37,591 bases of DNA. It comes from JAWXCE01 sp034440495 (lineage in GTDB: Bacteria; Pseudomonadota; Alphaproteobacteria; Rhizobiales; Rhodomicrobiaceae). Positions 8,062-17,242 of the stretch are shown in pieces (the first letter of the stretch is position 1; every line of letters begins with the position of its first letter). The translations under genes were made by a program, and so were the position numbers. The stretch covers positions 1-37,591 of the forward strand of contig JAWXCE010000043.1 in the NCBI GenBank assembly GCA_034440495.1, read 5' to 3'. The notes under the pieces were generated by a model. That model had not been told where the DNA came from and made no database searches. It worked only from the letters and a program-made list of their open reading frames with translations.

Positions 8062-8933
8062 TCTTCGTTTCCCGCCGGGGGCGTCCTAACTAGGCTTTGC
8101 GCTCCCTTTTCTTCGATAATACTCAATCGGACAGCAAGCGATGCTGGCTTGCTAGTCTCCGACTTCTGCACTGCTTGCTGCAAGGCGTGCTTTGCGCGGA
8201 TGGCAAATGGCACGGAGGCAATATATGCGATGGTTGCCATAGCCAGAGTGAGATACGGATAGGTCGCAAGCAGCATAAGGCACCCTACGCCCGCAACAAT
8301 AACAGGGCCTGCATGGCTTCTCTCAATTTTGAAATTGTCAAACTTGCCTGAATATGTCGCCACACGACTTATCATCAGAGCGGCTAGTGACAGGTTGTAA
8401 ACCACCAGTACAGGGGCCGGGAATATCGCTTTTGGCGCTCCAAGTCCCTCAAGATATAGCGGCAAAAGCAGCAAAATCGCTCCGGCTGGAGTTGGCGCCC
8501 CGGTAAAGAACAACCGCTGCCATGACGGCTCGGAAGCTGTGGCTTCCGCCGCCGCGACGTTGAAGCGCGCAAGTCTCAGCGCGGCGGAAATGGCGAATAG
8601 CATCGCTGCGATCCATCCAACATTCGGCGCGGTGGACAGTCCCCAGAGATACAACGTGATGGCGGGCGCAACGCCGAAATTGACAAAATCGGCCAGCGAA
8701 TCCAGTTCGGCACCAAACCGCGAATTGGCCTTCAGCAGCCGCGCCATCCGTCCATCCAGCGCGTCAAACAATGCAGCGATGACGATGGCGGCGATAGCGA
8801 ACTCGAAGCGTCCTTCAATCGCCATGCGGATGGCGGTTAGACCTGCGCACAGTCCGAGCAGCGTTATCAAGTTGGGAATTAGCTTCCTGAGTGGGACGGC
8901 TTTGCCATTCGCCAGCAGACGATTGTCTCGCAT
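8058..8933 (-). CDS. pssA: CDP-diacylglycerol-serine O-phosphatidyltransferase
   Basis: Makes phosphatidylserine from CDP-diacylglycerol and serine at the inner membrane. The complete CDP-alcohol phosphotransferase motif is present at residues 60-82: D60 G61, A64 R65, G74, D78, D82. About eight hydrophobic segments follow the type II PssA pattern, with ERSHAGPVIVAG after the middle helices. The 291-residue length and multi-pass topology are typical of alphaproteobacteria. The start at 8933 is 11 bases beyond the psd stop, so psd and pssA form an operon and together make phosphatidylethanolamine. Confidence 0.96.
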   Translation of the reverse strand: MRDNRLLANGKAVPLRKLIPNLITLLGLCAGLTAIRMAIEGRFEFAIAAIVIAALFDALDGRMARLLKANSRFGAELDSLADFVNFGVAPAITLYLWGLSTAPNVGWIAAMLFAISAALRLARFNVAAAEATASEPSWQRLFFTGAPTPAGAILLLLPLYLEGLGAPKAIFPAPVLVVYNLSLAALMISRVATYSGKFDNFKIERSHAGPVIVAGVGCLMLLATYPYLTLAMATIAYIASVPFAIRAKHALQQAVQKSETSKPASLAVRLSIIEEKGAQSLVRTPPAGNED

Positions 8934-8944
8934 GCCAAGCCTTC

Positions 8945-9664
8945 CTAACTGACACGAACCTCGCGTCCGGTCTCGGGTGACGCAAAGTCCGCCAACACTG
9001 TTTCCCCGCCGATTGCGCGCTGCCCCACGCTCGCCAGTATGCCTTTGTTTAGCGGCAAATAGATATCCACACGGCTGCCAAAACGAATGAGGCCAATACG
9101 CTGGCCGGGCTGCAAGGCATCGCCTTCGCCTTGGAAAGTAACGATCCGGCGCGCGATCAGCCCTGCAATCTGCACTACGCCTACCGCACCGCCGCTATCT
9201 GCCACGATCTTGAGGGCCATACGCTCATTATCCTGGCTGGCCGTCTCGGACGCCGCGTTGGTGAACAAGCCGGGCGTGTAGACCTTGCGCTCTAGTTTTC
9301 CTGCAATTGGGGTGCGGTTGATATGCACGTCAAGGACGGACAGAAAAATCGAGATGCACGTCATCGGCTGGTCGCCAAGCTCCAGTTCCTTCAACGGAAC
9401 GCGCGGGCCGACAGAAACGATCTTGCCATCTGCGGGCGCCACTACCAGTCCGGCCCGCAAGGGTGTCGCGCGGTCTGGATCGCGAAAAAAATAAGCGACG
9501 AATGCGGTTACAATTGCGGCGAGCCAGCCGAGCGGCGGCCAGAGCAGAAACAGCAGCAACGTCGCTAGCGCGCCCACGCCAATAAATTTGTGGCCATCGC
9601 GGTGCACGGGCACAAAAGTTGAAAGAATGGTGTCGATAAGAGTCTGGTTTTCATATTCGCGCAT
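8945..9664 (-). CDS. psd: Phosphatidylserine decarboxylase proenzyme
   Basis: Decarboxylates phosphatidylserine to phosphatidylethanolamine. The proenzyme cleaves itself at a Gly-Ser bond to create a pyruvoyl group; here IRFGSRVDIYLP places this at Gly196-Ser197. Two membrane segments lie at about 29-60 (ALATLLLFLLWPP and IVTAFVAYFF), then RDPDR and VVAPADGKI, both conserved. At 239 residues it is the short Psd form found in Hyphomicrobiales. It is followed by pssA after 11 bases and preceded by the ABC exporter gene 116 bases upstream on the same strand. Confidence 0.96.
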   Translation of the reverse strand: MREYENQTLIDTILSTFVPVHRDGHKFIGVGALATLLLFLLWPPLGWLAAIVTAFVAYFFRDPDRATPLRAGLVVAPADGKIVSVGPRVPLKELELGDQPMTCISIFLSVLDVHINRTPIAGKLERKVYTPGLFTNAASETASQDNERMALKIVADSGGAVGVVQIAGLIARRIVTFQGEGDALQPGQRIGLIRFGSRVDIYLPLNKGILASVGQRAIGGETVLADFASPETGREVRVS

Positions 9665-9780
9665 AGCGATCCTTTTATTCCGTCACGAAGGCAACGTATA
9701 GCCGCCACTAGCTTCAATTCCAAGAATTGCATGTTGCTGCGGCGCAAAATCTGCACCTTCTGCAAAAGCGCGCGGGTTTA

Positions 9781-11718
9781 TCATTCACCCGCGAGCGCAA
9801 GGGGTTCTGCGGCGGTCACGCTTTCCGGACGAACGACGTCGGCTTTCACCGCATCGGCAAGGCGCTGACGCGCTTCATCCGCTTCCTGCTGTCGCGCCCA
9901 CAGAGCTGCGTACAAGCCCTTGGCCTGTAGCAGCTCCGCGTGGCTTCCGCGCTCGGCAATAACGCCCTGATCCAGAACAATGATCGTATCGGCATGGATG
10001 ATGGTCGATAGCCGGTGCGCGATAACCAGGGTCGTGCGATCTATGGCGATTGTATCCAACGCCTGCTGAATATCTTTCTCGGTATTTGTATCCAGCGCCG
10101 AAGTCGCCTCGTCCAGCATCAAAATAGGAGGGCCTTTAAGGATTGTGCGCGCGATTGCGACACGCTGCTTTTCTCCCCCAGACAGCTTCAGCCCACGTTC
10201 GCCCACCATCGTTTTATAACCGTTCGTGAGCGTTCCAATGAAATGGTCGATCTGCGCCAGCGACGCGGCGCGGCGCATTTGCGCGTCCGTTGCATCAGGC
10301 GACCCATAACGGATGTTGTATTCAATCGTGTCGTTGAATAGCACCGTATCCTGCGGGACAATGCCGATGGCCGCCCGAAGCGATGTTTGCGTCACGTCCC
10401 GGATATCCTGGCCATCAATCAGGATGCGCCCGCCGGTGACATCGTAAAAGCGAAAAAGCAATCGCGAAATGGTCGATTTCCCTGCACCGGAAGGCCCGAC
10501 AATGGCGACCATGCGCCCGGCGGGCACAATGAAATCGACGCCCTTCAGAATTTGTCTGTCTGGATCGTAGGCAAAGCGAACATTCTCAAACCGTATCTCG
10601 CCGCTCTCCACTCCAAGCGAAGCGGCGCCCGGACGATCGACCACTTCCGGCTTTTGTTTGATGAGGGAGAACATGTCCTCAATATCGATCAAGCCTTGCT
10701 TAAGCTCGCGGTAAATCATGCCCATGAAATTTAGTGGCACGTAAAGCTGGATCAGCATGGCGTTAATCATGACGAAATCGCCAAGAGTTTGCGTTCCAAC
10801 CGCTACAGCGCGGGCGGACAGCAGCATGCTCGTAGTGAGGCCGATGGTGAATATAATAGCCTGTCCCGAGTTCAACAGCCCGAGCGACGTATAGGTGCGG
10901 ATCGCCGCCTGCTCGTAACGCGCCATCGAGCTATCAAAACGCCGCGACTCCCAGGCTTCCGCGCTAAAGTATTTGACCGTCTCGAAATTCAGCAGGCTAT
11001 CGACGGACTTGGTATTGGCTTCCGTGTCGCTATCGTTCAGTTCGCGCCGGATCGCCATCCGCCATTCGCTGGCAACGAAGGTAAACCCGAGGTAAGCGGC
11101 GACGGTTAGGGCGACGATCAGGGAATACTCCCAGCCAAAAAATGCCGCCATCATGCCCAGTACGAACACCAGTTCAATAATCGTGGGCACAAGGTAAAGC
11201 ACGCCGTTGCGCACAATGAGATCGATGGAATGCTTGCCGCGCTCTAGAACGCGGCTCAAGCCGCCCGTTTTACGGTCGAGGTGAAAGCGCAGTGACAGGG
11301 CGTGCAAATGCTCGAAGGTGCGGGTTGCCGTTAGCCTGGTTGCATGCTGACCGACCTTGGTGAACAGCACATCGCGAAGCTGAGTGAACAGCACCATGGA
11401 TATGCGCGCGGCACCATAGGCCACAACCAGCATGATTGTGACAACCGCCAGAGATGTCGCGGCCTGCGCGCCATCTGCACCCGTCAAGCGGTCAACGGCC
11501 TCTTTATAAATAAGCGGCATCAGCACGGTGACGATTTTCGCCGCCAGCAACGCTACAAATGCCAGCGCTACCCGCGTTCGTAAGTCTGGCCGCCCTTCAG
11601 GCCATGCAAACGGGGCTAAATTCCACAGAACGGCAAGCTGCCCCTTGGTCTTATCCGGCGGCCCCTCCGCCGAAGACGACGTTCCCACGCTGGCATTTTG
11701 TCTTGATAGTGATCTCAA
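9781..11718 (-). CDS. Atm1/ABCB-type ABC exporter (fused permease and ATPase)
   Basis: A half-transporter of the Atm1 subfamily, which exports glutathione-linked or metal-related substrates; the cargo here is unknown. Residues about 45-340 are a six-helix membrane domain ending LIQLYVPLNFMGMIYRE, a stretch typical of Atm1/ABCB7. The ATPase domain has Walker A GPSGAGKST near 406, signature LSGGEKQRVAIART near 511, Walker B ILMLDEATSALD, and AHRLST near 568. The track start is TTG at 11718; a GTG at 11688 is an alternative, as the leader is poorly conserved. It lies between the LysM protein gene and psd, all on the same strand. Confidence 0.9.
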   Translation of the reverse strand: MRSLSRQNASVGTSSSAEGPPDKTKGQLAVLWNLAPFAWPEGRPDLRTRVALAFVALLAAKIVTVLMPLIYKEAVDRLTGADGAQAATSLAVVTIMLVVAYGAARISMVLFTQLRDVLFTKVGQHATRLTATRTFEHLHALSLRFHLDRKTGGLSRVLERGKHSIDLIVRNGVLYLVPTIIELVFVLGMMAAFFGWEYSLIVALTVAAYLGFTFVASEWRMAIRRELNDSDTEANTKSVDSLLNFETVKYFSAEAWESRRFDSSMARYEQAAIRTYTSLGLLNSGQAIIFTIGLTTSMLLSARAVAVGTQTLGDFVMINAMLIQLYVPLNFMGMIYRELKQGLIDIEDMFSLIKQKPEVVDRPGAASLGVESGEIRFENVRFAYDPDRQILKGVDFIVPAGRMVAIVGPSGAGKSTISRLLFRFYDVTGGRILIDGQDIRDVTQTSLRAAIGIVPQDTVLFNDTIEYNIRYGSPDATDAQMRRAASLAQIDHFIGTLTNGYKTMVGERGLKLSGGEKQRVAIARTILKGPPILMLDEATSALDTNTEKDIQQALDTIAIDRTTLVIAHRLSTIIHADTIIVLDQGVIAERGSHAELLQAKGLYAALWARQQEADEARQRLADAVKADVVRPESVTAAEPLALAGE

Positions 11719-11736
11719 ATCGCGCCGCCATGCACA

Positions 11737-11760
11737 ACGGGCGCTTCTGCGAGCGCCCGT
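11737..11760. other. GC-rich stem-loop between LysM gene and ABC exporter gene
   Basis: ACGGGCGCT and AGCGCCCGT form a perfect 9-bp stem around a 6-base TCTGCG loop. It lies between the LysM gene stop (11798) and the exporter start (11718). On the minus strand, where both genes are transcribed, no T run follows, so it is a weak terminator at best. It could be a processing or stability element. Confidence 0.5.
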
Positions 11761-11797
11761 TTAAAAATAATTGAATGCTTATTAGCTATATAGTTGA

Positions 11798-13213
11798 TTA
11801 GCGCGGAACCACAAACCGCTGACTTGGATAAATCCTGTCGGGATCGCGGATTTGTCCCTGGTTGGAGCGGAAGATTTTCGAATAGCGATCGCCCACACCA
11901 TAACAACGCCGCGCGATATGCCAGAGCGTATCGCCACGCTGCACTGTCACTCCCTTACATTTACGTCTGGCCGCAAGCTTTTTTCTCCTGCCAGAAATTG
12001 ACGGCAGCCGCGCTGCTCCATTCGATGGGAGTAAGGTCGCAACCGCGTTTTTCGGCGGCTCAAGTTGTGCCGCAGCAGGGGATTGTTTTTTTGACATGTC
12101 GGCGACAGCAGCCTCGAAAGGAGCTTTGGGTAACTGCTGTAACGCCGAGTCTAATTGCGCGGCTTTTGGCGTTGGAGACGCATCCAGCTTTTGCGCTTCG
12201 GACGCGGCGTATTCGATCTTCTCGCGCTCGAAAGATACCTCAGCGCGCGCCAAAACCTTGCCGGTCGCGATATCGACCTGATCCGCCCGCATCCGGTGAG
12301 TGCCCGAAGGCAGGTCGTTCCCGCCGGCAAATGTCCACGCGCCGTTCGGCCCAGCAGTTGCAAAACCTGCAAAAGCATCATTAATGTACAACATCACCCG
12401 GCTATTCGCCGCCGCTTTGCCGCTCATAAAAATCTTACCGCCTTGACCATTCTTTTCGTAATCTAGCGCCTCGAACTCAACCCGCGGTGGCGCAACGTCC
12501 GTGATTAACGGGACAGCAGCGTTTTGGCGCGGTTCATCCATTTTCGCGGCCGCAGGCTGGAGGGGCTGGATAAACGACTTGCCATTCACGGCCGTCACCG
12601 CAGCTTCAGAGGCCCTCTTGGCGGCTTTAGCGGAAGAATCCAGCTTGTTCTGCGCATCGCTATCCTCAGCCGGGGCTTGCAAGACCCGCGTGGGTTTGCC
12701 TTGCTCGGTTAACGCCACCACCGCCGCCTGTTTGTCTTTGGGAGAGATAGAAAGAGCGACGCGCTCACCGCTTTCCAGCGATTTGCCCGCGCCAGGCTGC
12801 GTTGCCCGAACTGAGAGGGAATGATCGCCAGGAGCCAGCGGCTTGTCCGGCATTAGCACCCACTCGCCGTTGGCATCAGCTGCGGTTTCGCCAATTACCG
12901 AACCACCACTTTCGACGCGCACTTTCCAGCCCGGCTCGGCGCGGCCCGCAAGAACCAGATCTCCGCTTGTCTCCGCCCGGACAATGTCAAATGTTGGCGC
13001 AAGTGCTACCACTTCCACAGGCTTTTTATCCGCTGGCGCTGGAGCTAGCGTCCTCAAACCCTCTGGCAACCATACATATTGTATGGCTGTATCGAGGGTG
13101 CCGCTCGCACGTAGGTAAAATGCGGCGCCGAACAAAAACAATACCAAAAGGATAAGCGGGCGCATCACACTGCGTTTGCGATCTGATTGGGGTGCATTTC
13201 CAGTCTTGCTCAT
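11798..13213 (-). CDS. Membrane-anchored LysM protein with two Ig-like repeats
   Basis: Probably a peptidoglycan-associated envelope protein. Residues about 17-36 are a membrane anchor. Two Ig/Big-like units follow: near 80-155 (LAGRAEPGWKV, then ANGEWVLMPDKPLAPGDHSL) and near 255-330 (MSGKAAANSRVMLYIN, then NGAWTFAGGNDLPSGTHRM), clearly similar. A Pro/Ala-rich linker leads to a C-terminal LysM domain (VQRGDTLWHIARRCYG, about 425-470) that should bind glycan. The architecture recurs in Hyphomicrobiales as an uncharacterised LysM protein. It is first of a minus-strand run with the exporter, psd and pssA. Confidence 0.85.
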   Translation of the reverse strand: MSKTGNAPQSDRKRSVMRPLILLVLFLFGAAFYLRASGTLDTAIQYVWLPEGLRTLAPAPADKKPVEVVALAPTFDIVRAETSGDLVLAGRAEPGWKVRVESGGSVIGETAADANGEWVLMPDKPLAPGDHSLSVRATQPGAGKSLESGERVALSISPKDKQAAVVALTEQGKPTRVLQAPAEDSDAQNKLDSSAKAAKRASEAAVTAVNGKSFIQPLQPAAAKMDEPRQNAAVPLITDVAPPRVEFEALDYEKNGQGGKIFMSGKAAANSRVMLYINDAFAGFATAGPNGAWTFAGGNDLPSGTHRMRADQVDIATGKVLARAEVSFEREKIEYAASEAQKLDASPTPKAAQLDSALQQLPKAPFEAAVADMSKKQSPAAAQLEPPKNAVATLLPSNGAARLPSISGRRKKLAARRKCKGVTVQRGDTLWHIARRCYGVGDRYSKIFRSNQGQIRDPDRIYPSQRFVVPR

Positions 13214-13381
13214 CGCTAAAACCCTTCACTCCTTACTTTGCCGCCTATTAGCGCCCGGGCGGCAAGCCGTTCAAGGCAATAGTTTCACAACCGCAATTGT
13301 GAAGCGTTGTGTCGTCGCCCGTGTAGACTTCTCGCAACGACCCTGTTAGCAACACTCCAGAAGCAGCAAAGACGCCTCAGA

Positions 13382-14017
13382 ATGAAAGACTTACTCCCCC
13401 ACAACCCTTCAGCGCTTTCCCTCGCAGCAGTAGCGCCGCGTGCTATCTGCGTTTACTGCGGCTCGGGCAAAGGCCTAAAGCCCGCATACGCCGAGAGCGC
13501 GCGCATTTTGGGGCGATCCATGGCGCAGGCTGGCATTGCGCTGGTTTACGGCGGCAGTAGCAACGGGCTGATGGGTGAAGTCGCCCGCGCCACGTTCGGC
13601 CACGGAGGCCACGTTATTGGAATTATGCCTGAAAACCTCGCATTGATCGAGCCGCCATTGCGTGACGTGCAGGAGCTGATTTTCACCAAAAGCCTGCATG
13701 AGCGGAAAATGATGATGTTCGAGCGCTCGGATGCGTTTGTCGCGCTACCCGGCGGTCTTGGCACGCTGGAGGAACTGGTCGAACAGCTCACTTGGGCGCA
13801 GCTTCGGCATCACGAAAAGCCGGTGATTATCGCCAATATGGGTGGCTACTGGAATCCTTTGCTGGCGCTTTTTAGCGCTATGGAGTCCGAAACATTCATT
13901 CGTCCAGGTCTGGAAGCGCGCTACCTACTCGTTGAAAAAGCAGAGGATATCGTTCCCGTTGTCACAAAATTTTGGAACCCAGCCGCGCAAAGTATGGACA
14001 CGGCTAGTCTTTTATAG
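13382..14017 (+). CDS. LOG-family (TIGR00730) Rossmann-fold protein
   Basis: A member of the LOG / 'lysine decarboxylase' superfamily, whose characterised members hydrolyse cytokinin-type nucleoside monophosphates or other purine nucleotides. Family motifs are ICVYCGSG at the start, YGGSSNGLMGEVA, and PGGLGTLEE near residues 123-131. The start at 13382 (MKDLLPHN) gives 211 residues; an upstream in-frame start at 13307 adds 25 residues not seen in the family. It is divergent from the LysM gene across a 168-base region. The true substrate cannot be told from sequence. Confidence 0.88.
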   Translation: MKDLLPHNPSALSLAAVAPRAICVYCGSGKGLKPAYAESARILGRSMAQAGIALVYGGSSNGLMGEVARATFGHGGHVIGIMPENLALIEPPLRDVQELIFTKSLHERKMMMFERSDAFVALPGGLGTLEELVEQLTWAQLRHHEKPVIIANMGGYWNPLLALFSAMESETFIRPGLEARYLLVEKAEDIVPVVTKFWNPAAQSMDTASLL

Positions 14018-14166
14018 CGCCCTGTAAAAGAGCGCGAAGGACGCCAAAGCTGCCGCAGCATGATTTATAAGAAATTTCCAAATTGCGCAAAAGCGCGGTA
14101 AGGCCTTAACAAGAAATAACGGACAGGTGTCCGGGAATAATAAGACAGAACATTAGGGAGATTTTC

Positions 14167-14649
14167 ATGCGTTTAGGTCTTGCATCCGCACTGATCCTTG
14201 CCAGCGCCTCGTTCGTTCCATCAACCGCTTTCGCCGTCGAAGTCAAGCAACGCGTTGAAATTGAAGGCGAAATGATGAAGGTTTGGGAGAAAGTCGGCGG
14301 TTGGTGTGCGATTTCTACCTGGCATCCAGCGGTCGCCAAATGCGACGAGGCTAAAGATGGCGATAAAACCAAACGGACGCTGACGCTGAAAGACGGCGGC
14401 GTCGTTAAAGAGACGATGACCACAACCGGCAAAAATAGCTACAGCTATGTCATCGACGAAAGTCCGTTCCCGGTCGCCAACTACAGCGCAACGTTTTCTG
14501 CTGTTCCTGATGACGACGACAAGAACGAAATCAACATCCTGTGGTTCGCAAAGTTCGACGCCAAGGGCGTAAAGGATGATGAAGCCGCCAAGATCATGAA
14601 AGGCGTGCTCAAAGGCGGTCTGGACAACATCAAGAAGATGTATAAATAA
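14167..14649 (+). CDS. Exported SRPBCC-fold protein
   Basis: A 160-residue protein with a signal peptide (1-22, cleaved after STAFA). The mature part has the START/polyketide-cyclase pattern: an N-terminal strand, EGEMMKVWEKVGGWCAISTWHP, then DGGVVKETMTTTGKNSYSY and a C-terminal helix. W-x-WHP and the central strands are typical of SRPBCC proteins that bind small hydrophobic ligands. A GGGAG site precedes the ATG by 7 bases. It stands alone downstream of the LOG gene. Ligand unknown. Confidence 0.8.
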   Translation: MRLGLASALILASASFVPSTAFAVEVKQRVEIEGEMMKVWEKVGGWCAISTWHPAVAKCDEAKDGDKTKRTLTLKDGGVVKETMTTTGKNSYSYVIDESPFPVANYSATFSAVPDDDDKNEINILWFAKFDAKGVKDDEAAKIMKGVLKGGLDNIKKMYK

Positions 14650-14760
14650 TCTGCATCAAGGAGTTTGCGTGAGTCGTTGTTTTGCAACGCTCTCCCAAGC
14701 ATTTTTAATACTACAAGCGCCATACGTTCACTTGGTAGCGGCGGAAATCAAAAACTGCGT

Positions 14761-15168
14761 CTAGCGGAAAGCGCGGCTAATAACCCATGCGCTCAACGCG
14801 GCATACACTGCCACGATCCATCCCGCAAATGGCCCGATTTTGTCCCACAGTGCCCCACGCACCACGCCCAGATTGACAGCCATCGCCGGATCGCTAAAAA
14901 ACGCCGCCCAGAAGCCGATCTGTGCAAGCGCGACTATGCCGAGCGGCGCGGTGACGAGCAGCGAAAGCCAGCGCGACCGGTCGCGACGGGCTAATCCCCG
15001 CCACAACAGGAATTGCAGAAACGGGAGAGCCGCGAGCAGGGTCGCCGCGCCGCCATAGAGATCGAACCAGCGGTCATCGACTTTGCCGCCCGCTATCAGA
15101 CCTGCGATGATCGCTAGAGGGGTGGCCAGGAGGACAGAAATCTGGAACGAAAACGAGCGGTTTCCCAT
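14761..15168 (-). CDS. Small four-helix membrane protein
   Basis: A 135-residue hydrophobic protein with four predicted membrane segments (SVLLATPLAIIAGLIAGG, GGAATLLAALPFLQFLLW, SLLVTAPLGIVALAQIGFW and WIVAVYAALSAWVISRAF). I do not recognise the family. The ATG at 15168 lies 4 bases past the DUF423 stop, so the two are probably translated together; a start at 15195 would overlap DUF423 by 22 bases. Both sit downstream of cimA on the same strand. Confidence 0.65.
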   Translation of the reverse strand: MGNRSFSFQISVLLATPLAIIAGLIAGGKVDDRWFDLYGGAATLLAALPFLQFLLWRGLARRDRSRWLSLLVTAPLGIVALAQIGFWAAFFSDPAMAVNLGVVRGALWDKIGPFAGWIVAVYAALSAWVISRAFR

Positions 15169-15172
15169 GCTG

Positions 15173-15577
15173 TCACGAACTCCGCCGCAGTCCAAAAGCG
15201 CTTGACGCCAGCGCGGCCCAGCCGATCATTAACAGCAGCCCGCCATAGGGAACGATGCGCGGGCTCACCGCGATGACGCCTGTCGTCTGCGCGTAAAGCC
15301 CGCCGGAGAACAGAATTATGCCCGCCACGAATGCGAACGCCGCGATCTGCAACGCCCATGTCGCCAAGGCCGCGCGTTTTCCATCCGTGATCGCCAGCAT
15401 CGCCGTCACTCCAAACAGCGCCATAACATGTAGCCCGTGATATATCACGCCGGTTTCGAAATTCTTTACACTGGCGGAAAAACCATCGGAGCGCAGCACA
15501 TGCGCGCCGTAAGAACCGGCTGCGATGGCAAGCAAACCGAGAATGCCAGTTAGGAAAAGCCAGAAGCGATAAGACAT
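15173..15577 (-). CDS. DUF423 membrane protein
   Basis: A 134-residue, four-helix membrane protein of the DUF423 family (YgdD-like). The family pattern is visible: an N-terminal helix, then AAGSYGAHVL, YHGLHVMALFGVTAM, LFSGGLYAQ and VPYGGLLLMIGWAAL. Function is unknown across bacteria. It lies 16 bases beyond the cimA stop and 4 bases before the next membrane gene, on the same strand, so it is probably the middle of a small operon. Confidence 0.9.
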   Translation of the reverse strand: MSYRFWLFLTGILGLLAIAAGSYGAHVLRSDGFSASVKNFETGVIYHGLHVMALFGVTAMLAITDGKRAALATWALQIAAFAFVAGIILFSGGLYAQTTGVIAVSPRIVPYGGLLLMIGWAALASSAFGLRRSS

Positions 15578-15592
15578 TAGTGGCGTCTCCAG

Positions 15593-17203
15593 TCAGTCCG
15601 CATGAGGCGCGGGCGCGCCATCCTTTAGCAGTTTGTAGGTGATGGAGTCGAGCAACGCCTCGAACGAGGCGTCCACGATATTCGGCGATACGCCAACCGT
15701 GAACCAGCGCTTTTGCGTCGCCGCATCGCGCGTTTCGATCAGCACGCGGGTGGTCGCGTCCGTGCCGCCGTTGAGGATGCGGACTTTATAATCCACGAGT
15801 TCGATGTCGCGGATGTACTCCTGATAAACGCCCAGGTCGCGGCGCAGCGCCTGATCGAGCGCGTTTATCGGGCCGTTGCCCTCGCCGACGCTCATCATGG
15901 TTTCGCCGTTCACGCGCACTTTCACCGCCGCCTCGGACACCGTGATAAGCGCGCCGAGCGCATTGTGGCGCCGCTCTACCAGCACTCGGAAGCTCTCCAC
16001 CTCGAAGTAATGCGGCACATGGCCAAGCGCGCGCCGCGCCAGCAGCTCGAATGAAGCTTCCGCGCCCTCGTAGGTATAACCGACCGCCTCGCGCTGCTTC
16101 ACGGCCTCTAGCAATTCGCCAACGCGCGGATCGTCTTTGGCGATGGCGATGCCAGCCCGCTCCAGTTCAGCCAAGATATTTGAGCGGCCTGACTGCGCGG
16201 AAACCAGCAGCCGCCGCGCGTTGCCGACGCTTTCCGGCGGCACGTGCTCATAGGTGCGCGGGTCTTTCTGCACGGCAGAGACGTGGATGCCGCCCTTGTG
16301 CGCGAAGGCGCTTTCGCCGACATAGGGCGCGGCGCGGTTAGGCGCGCGGTTCAGCACTTCGTCCAGCAGCCGCGAGGCGTGAGTGAGGTTTTTAAGCCGC
16401 TCGCGCGTGACGCCGGTTGCAAACTGGCTGGCGTAGGGCTCTTTCAGCACGAGCGTGGGGATGAGTGAGGTAAGATTTGCGTTGCCGCAGCGCTCGCCGA
16501 CGCCGTTCAGCGTGCCTTGAATTTGCCGCGCGCCCGCCCGCACCGCAGCCAGGCTGTTGGCGACGGCGTGCTCCGCGTCATTGTGGGTGTGAATGCCCAG
16601 ATTGGCGCCGGGCACGACTTTTGCGACTTCCGCAACGATTGCGCTCACCTCATCGGGCAGTGCGCCGCCGTTGGTGTCGCACAGCACCACCCAGCGCGCG
16701 CCCGCTTTATAGGCCGCTTTGGCGCAGGCGAGCGCATAATCCGGATTGGCCTTGTAGCCGTCGAAAAAGTGCTCGCAATCGATCAGCGCCTCGCGCCCGG
16801 ATGCGACGACTGCCTCGACGGACTGGGTAATGGCCTCGATATTATCCTCCAGCGGCACGCCAAGCGCGACCTCGACGTGATAATCCCACGCCTTGGCCAC
16901 GAGGCAGACGGCGTCGGCGTTCGCCTCCACCACCGCGCCGAAACCGGGATCGTTCGAGGCCGAACGCCCGGCGCGCTTCGTCATGCCGAATGCGGTGAAC
17001 GTGGCCGATTTCAGTTCGGGCGGATCGGCGAAAAACGCGGTGTCGACCGGGTTTGCGCCGGGGTAGCCGCCCTCAATGTAATCGAGGCCGAGCGCATCCA
17101 GAGTCGCCGCGATCAGCCGCTTGTCCTCAAGAGAGAAATCCACGCCCAGCGCCTGCGCGCCATCGCGCAGGGTCGTGTCGTACAAATATAGCCGCTCACT
17201 CAC
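15593..17203 (-). CDS. cimA: (R)-citramalate synthase
   Basis: Condenses pyruvate and acetyl-CoA to (R)-citramalate, an entry to isoleucine synthesis. It belongs to the LeuA/HMGL family: YDTTLRDGAQALGVDFS at residues 8-24 holds the Arg-Asp catalytic pair, HTHNDAEHAVANS holds metal-binding histidines, and GTLNGVGERCGNANL follows. The TIM-barrel covers about 1-380 and a LeuA-like allosteric domain about 395-525. At 536 residues and with KRAG and GVGERCGN it fits CimA rather than LeuA. The start is GTG at 17203 with GAGGGGAAA upstream. That stretch holds a 13-bp copy of the end of cysS. Confidence 0.93.
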   Translation of the reverse strand: MSERLYLYDTTLRDGAQALGVDFSLEDKRLIAATLDALGLDYIEGGYPGANPVDTAFFADPPELKSATFTAFGMTKRAGRSASNDPGFGAVVEANADAVCLVAKAWDYHVEVALGVPLEDNIEAITQSVEAVVASGREALIDCEHFFDGYKANPDYALACAKAAYKAGARWVVLCDTNGGALPDEVSAIVAEVAKVVPGANLGIHTHNDAEHAVANSLAAVRAGARQIQGTLNGVGERCGNANLTSLIPTLVLKEPYASQFATGVTRERLKNLTHASRLLDEVLNRAPNRAAPYVGESAFAHKGGIHVSAVQKDPRTYEHVPPESVGNARRLLVSAQSGRSNILAELERAGIAIAKDDPRVGELLEAVKQREAVGYTYEGAEASFELLARRALGHVPHYFEVESFRVLVERRHNALGALITVSEAAVKVRVNGETMMSVGEGNGPINALDQALRRDLGVYQEYIRDIELVDYKVRILNGGTDATTRVLIETRDAATQKRWFTVGVSPNIVDASFEALLDSITYKLLKDGAPAPHAD

Positions 17204-17242
17204 CGCGCGATTTCCCCTCAGCGCTCTAGCGCGCGATTTCCC
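17204..17242. repeat. 13-bp direct repeat joining the end of cysS and the start of cimA
   Basis: CGCGCGATTTCCC occurs at 17204-17216 and again at 17230-17242, 26 bp apart. The second copy encodes the last codons of cysS; the first lies in the cysS-cimA spacer just before the cimA GTG and contributes purines to its ribosome site. It looks like a small local duplication. Confidence 0.75.

Noticed and set aside
15713..17191. Long plus-strand open frames opposite cimA
   Set aside because: High GC on the coding strand creates long open frames in the antisense; cimA motifs fix the true frame.
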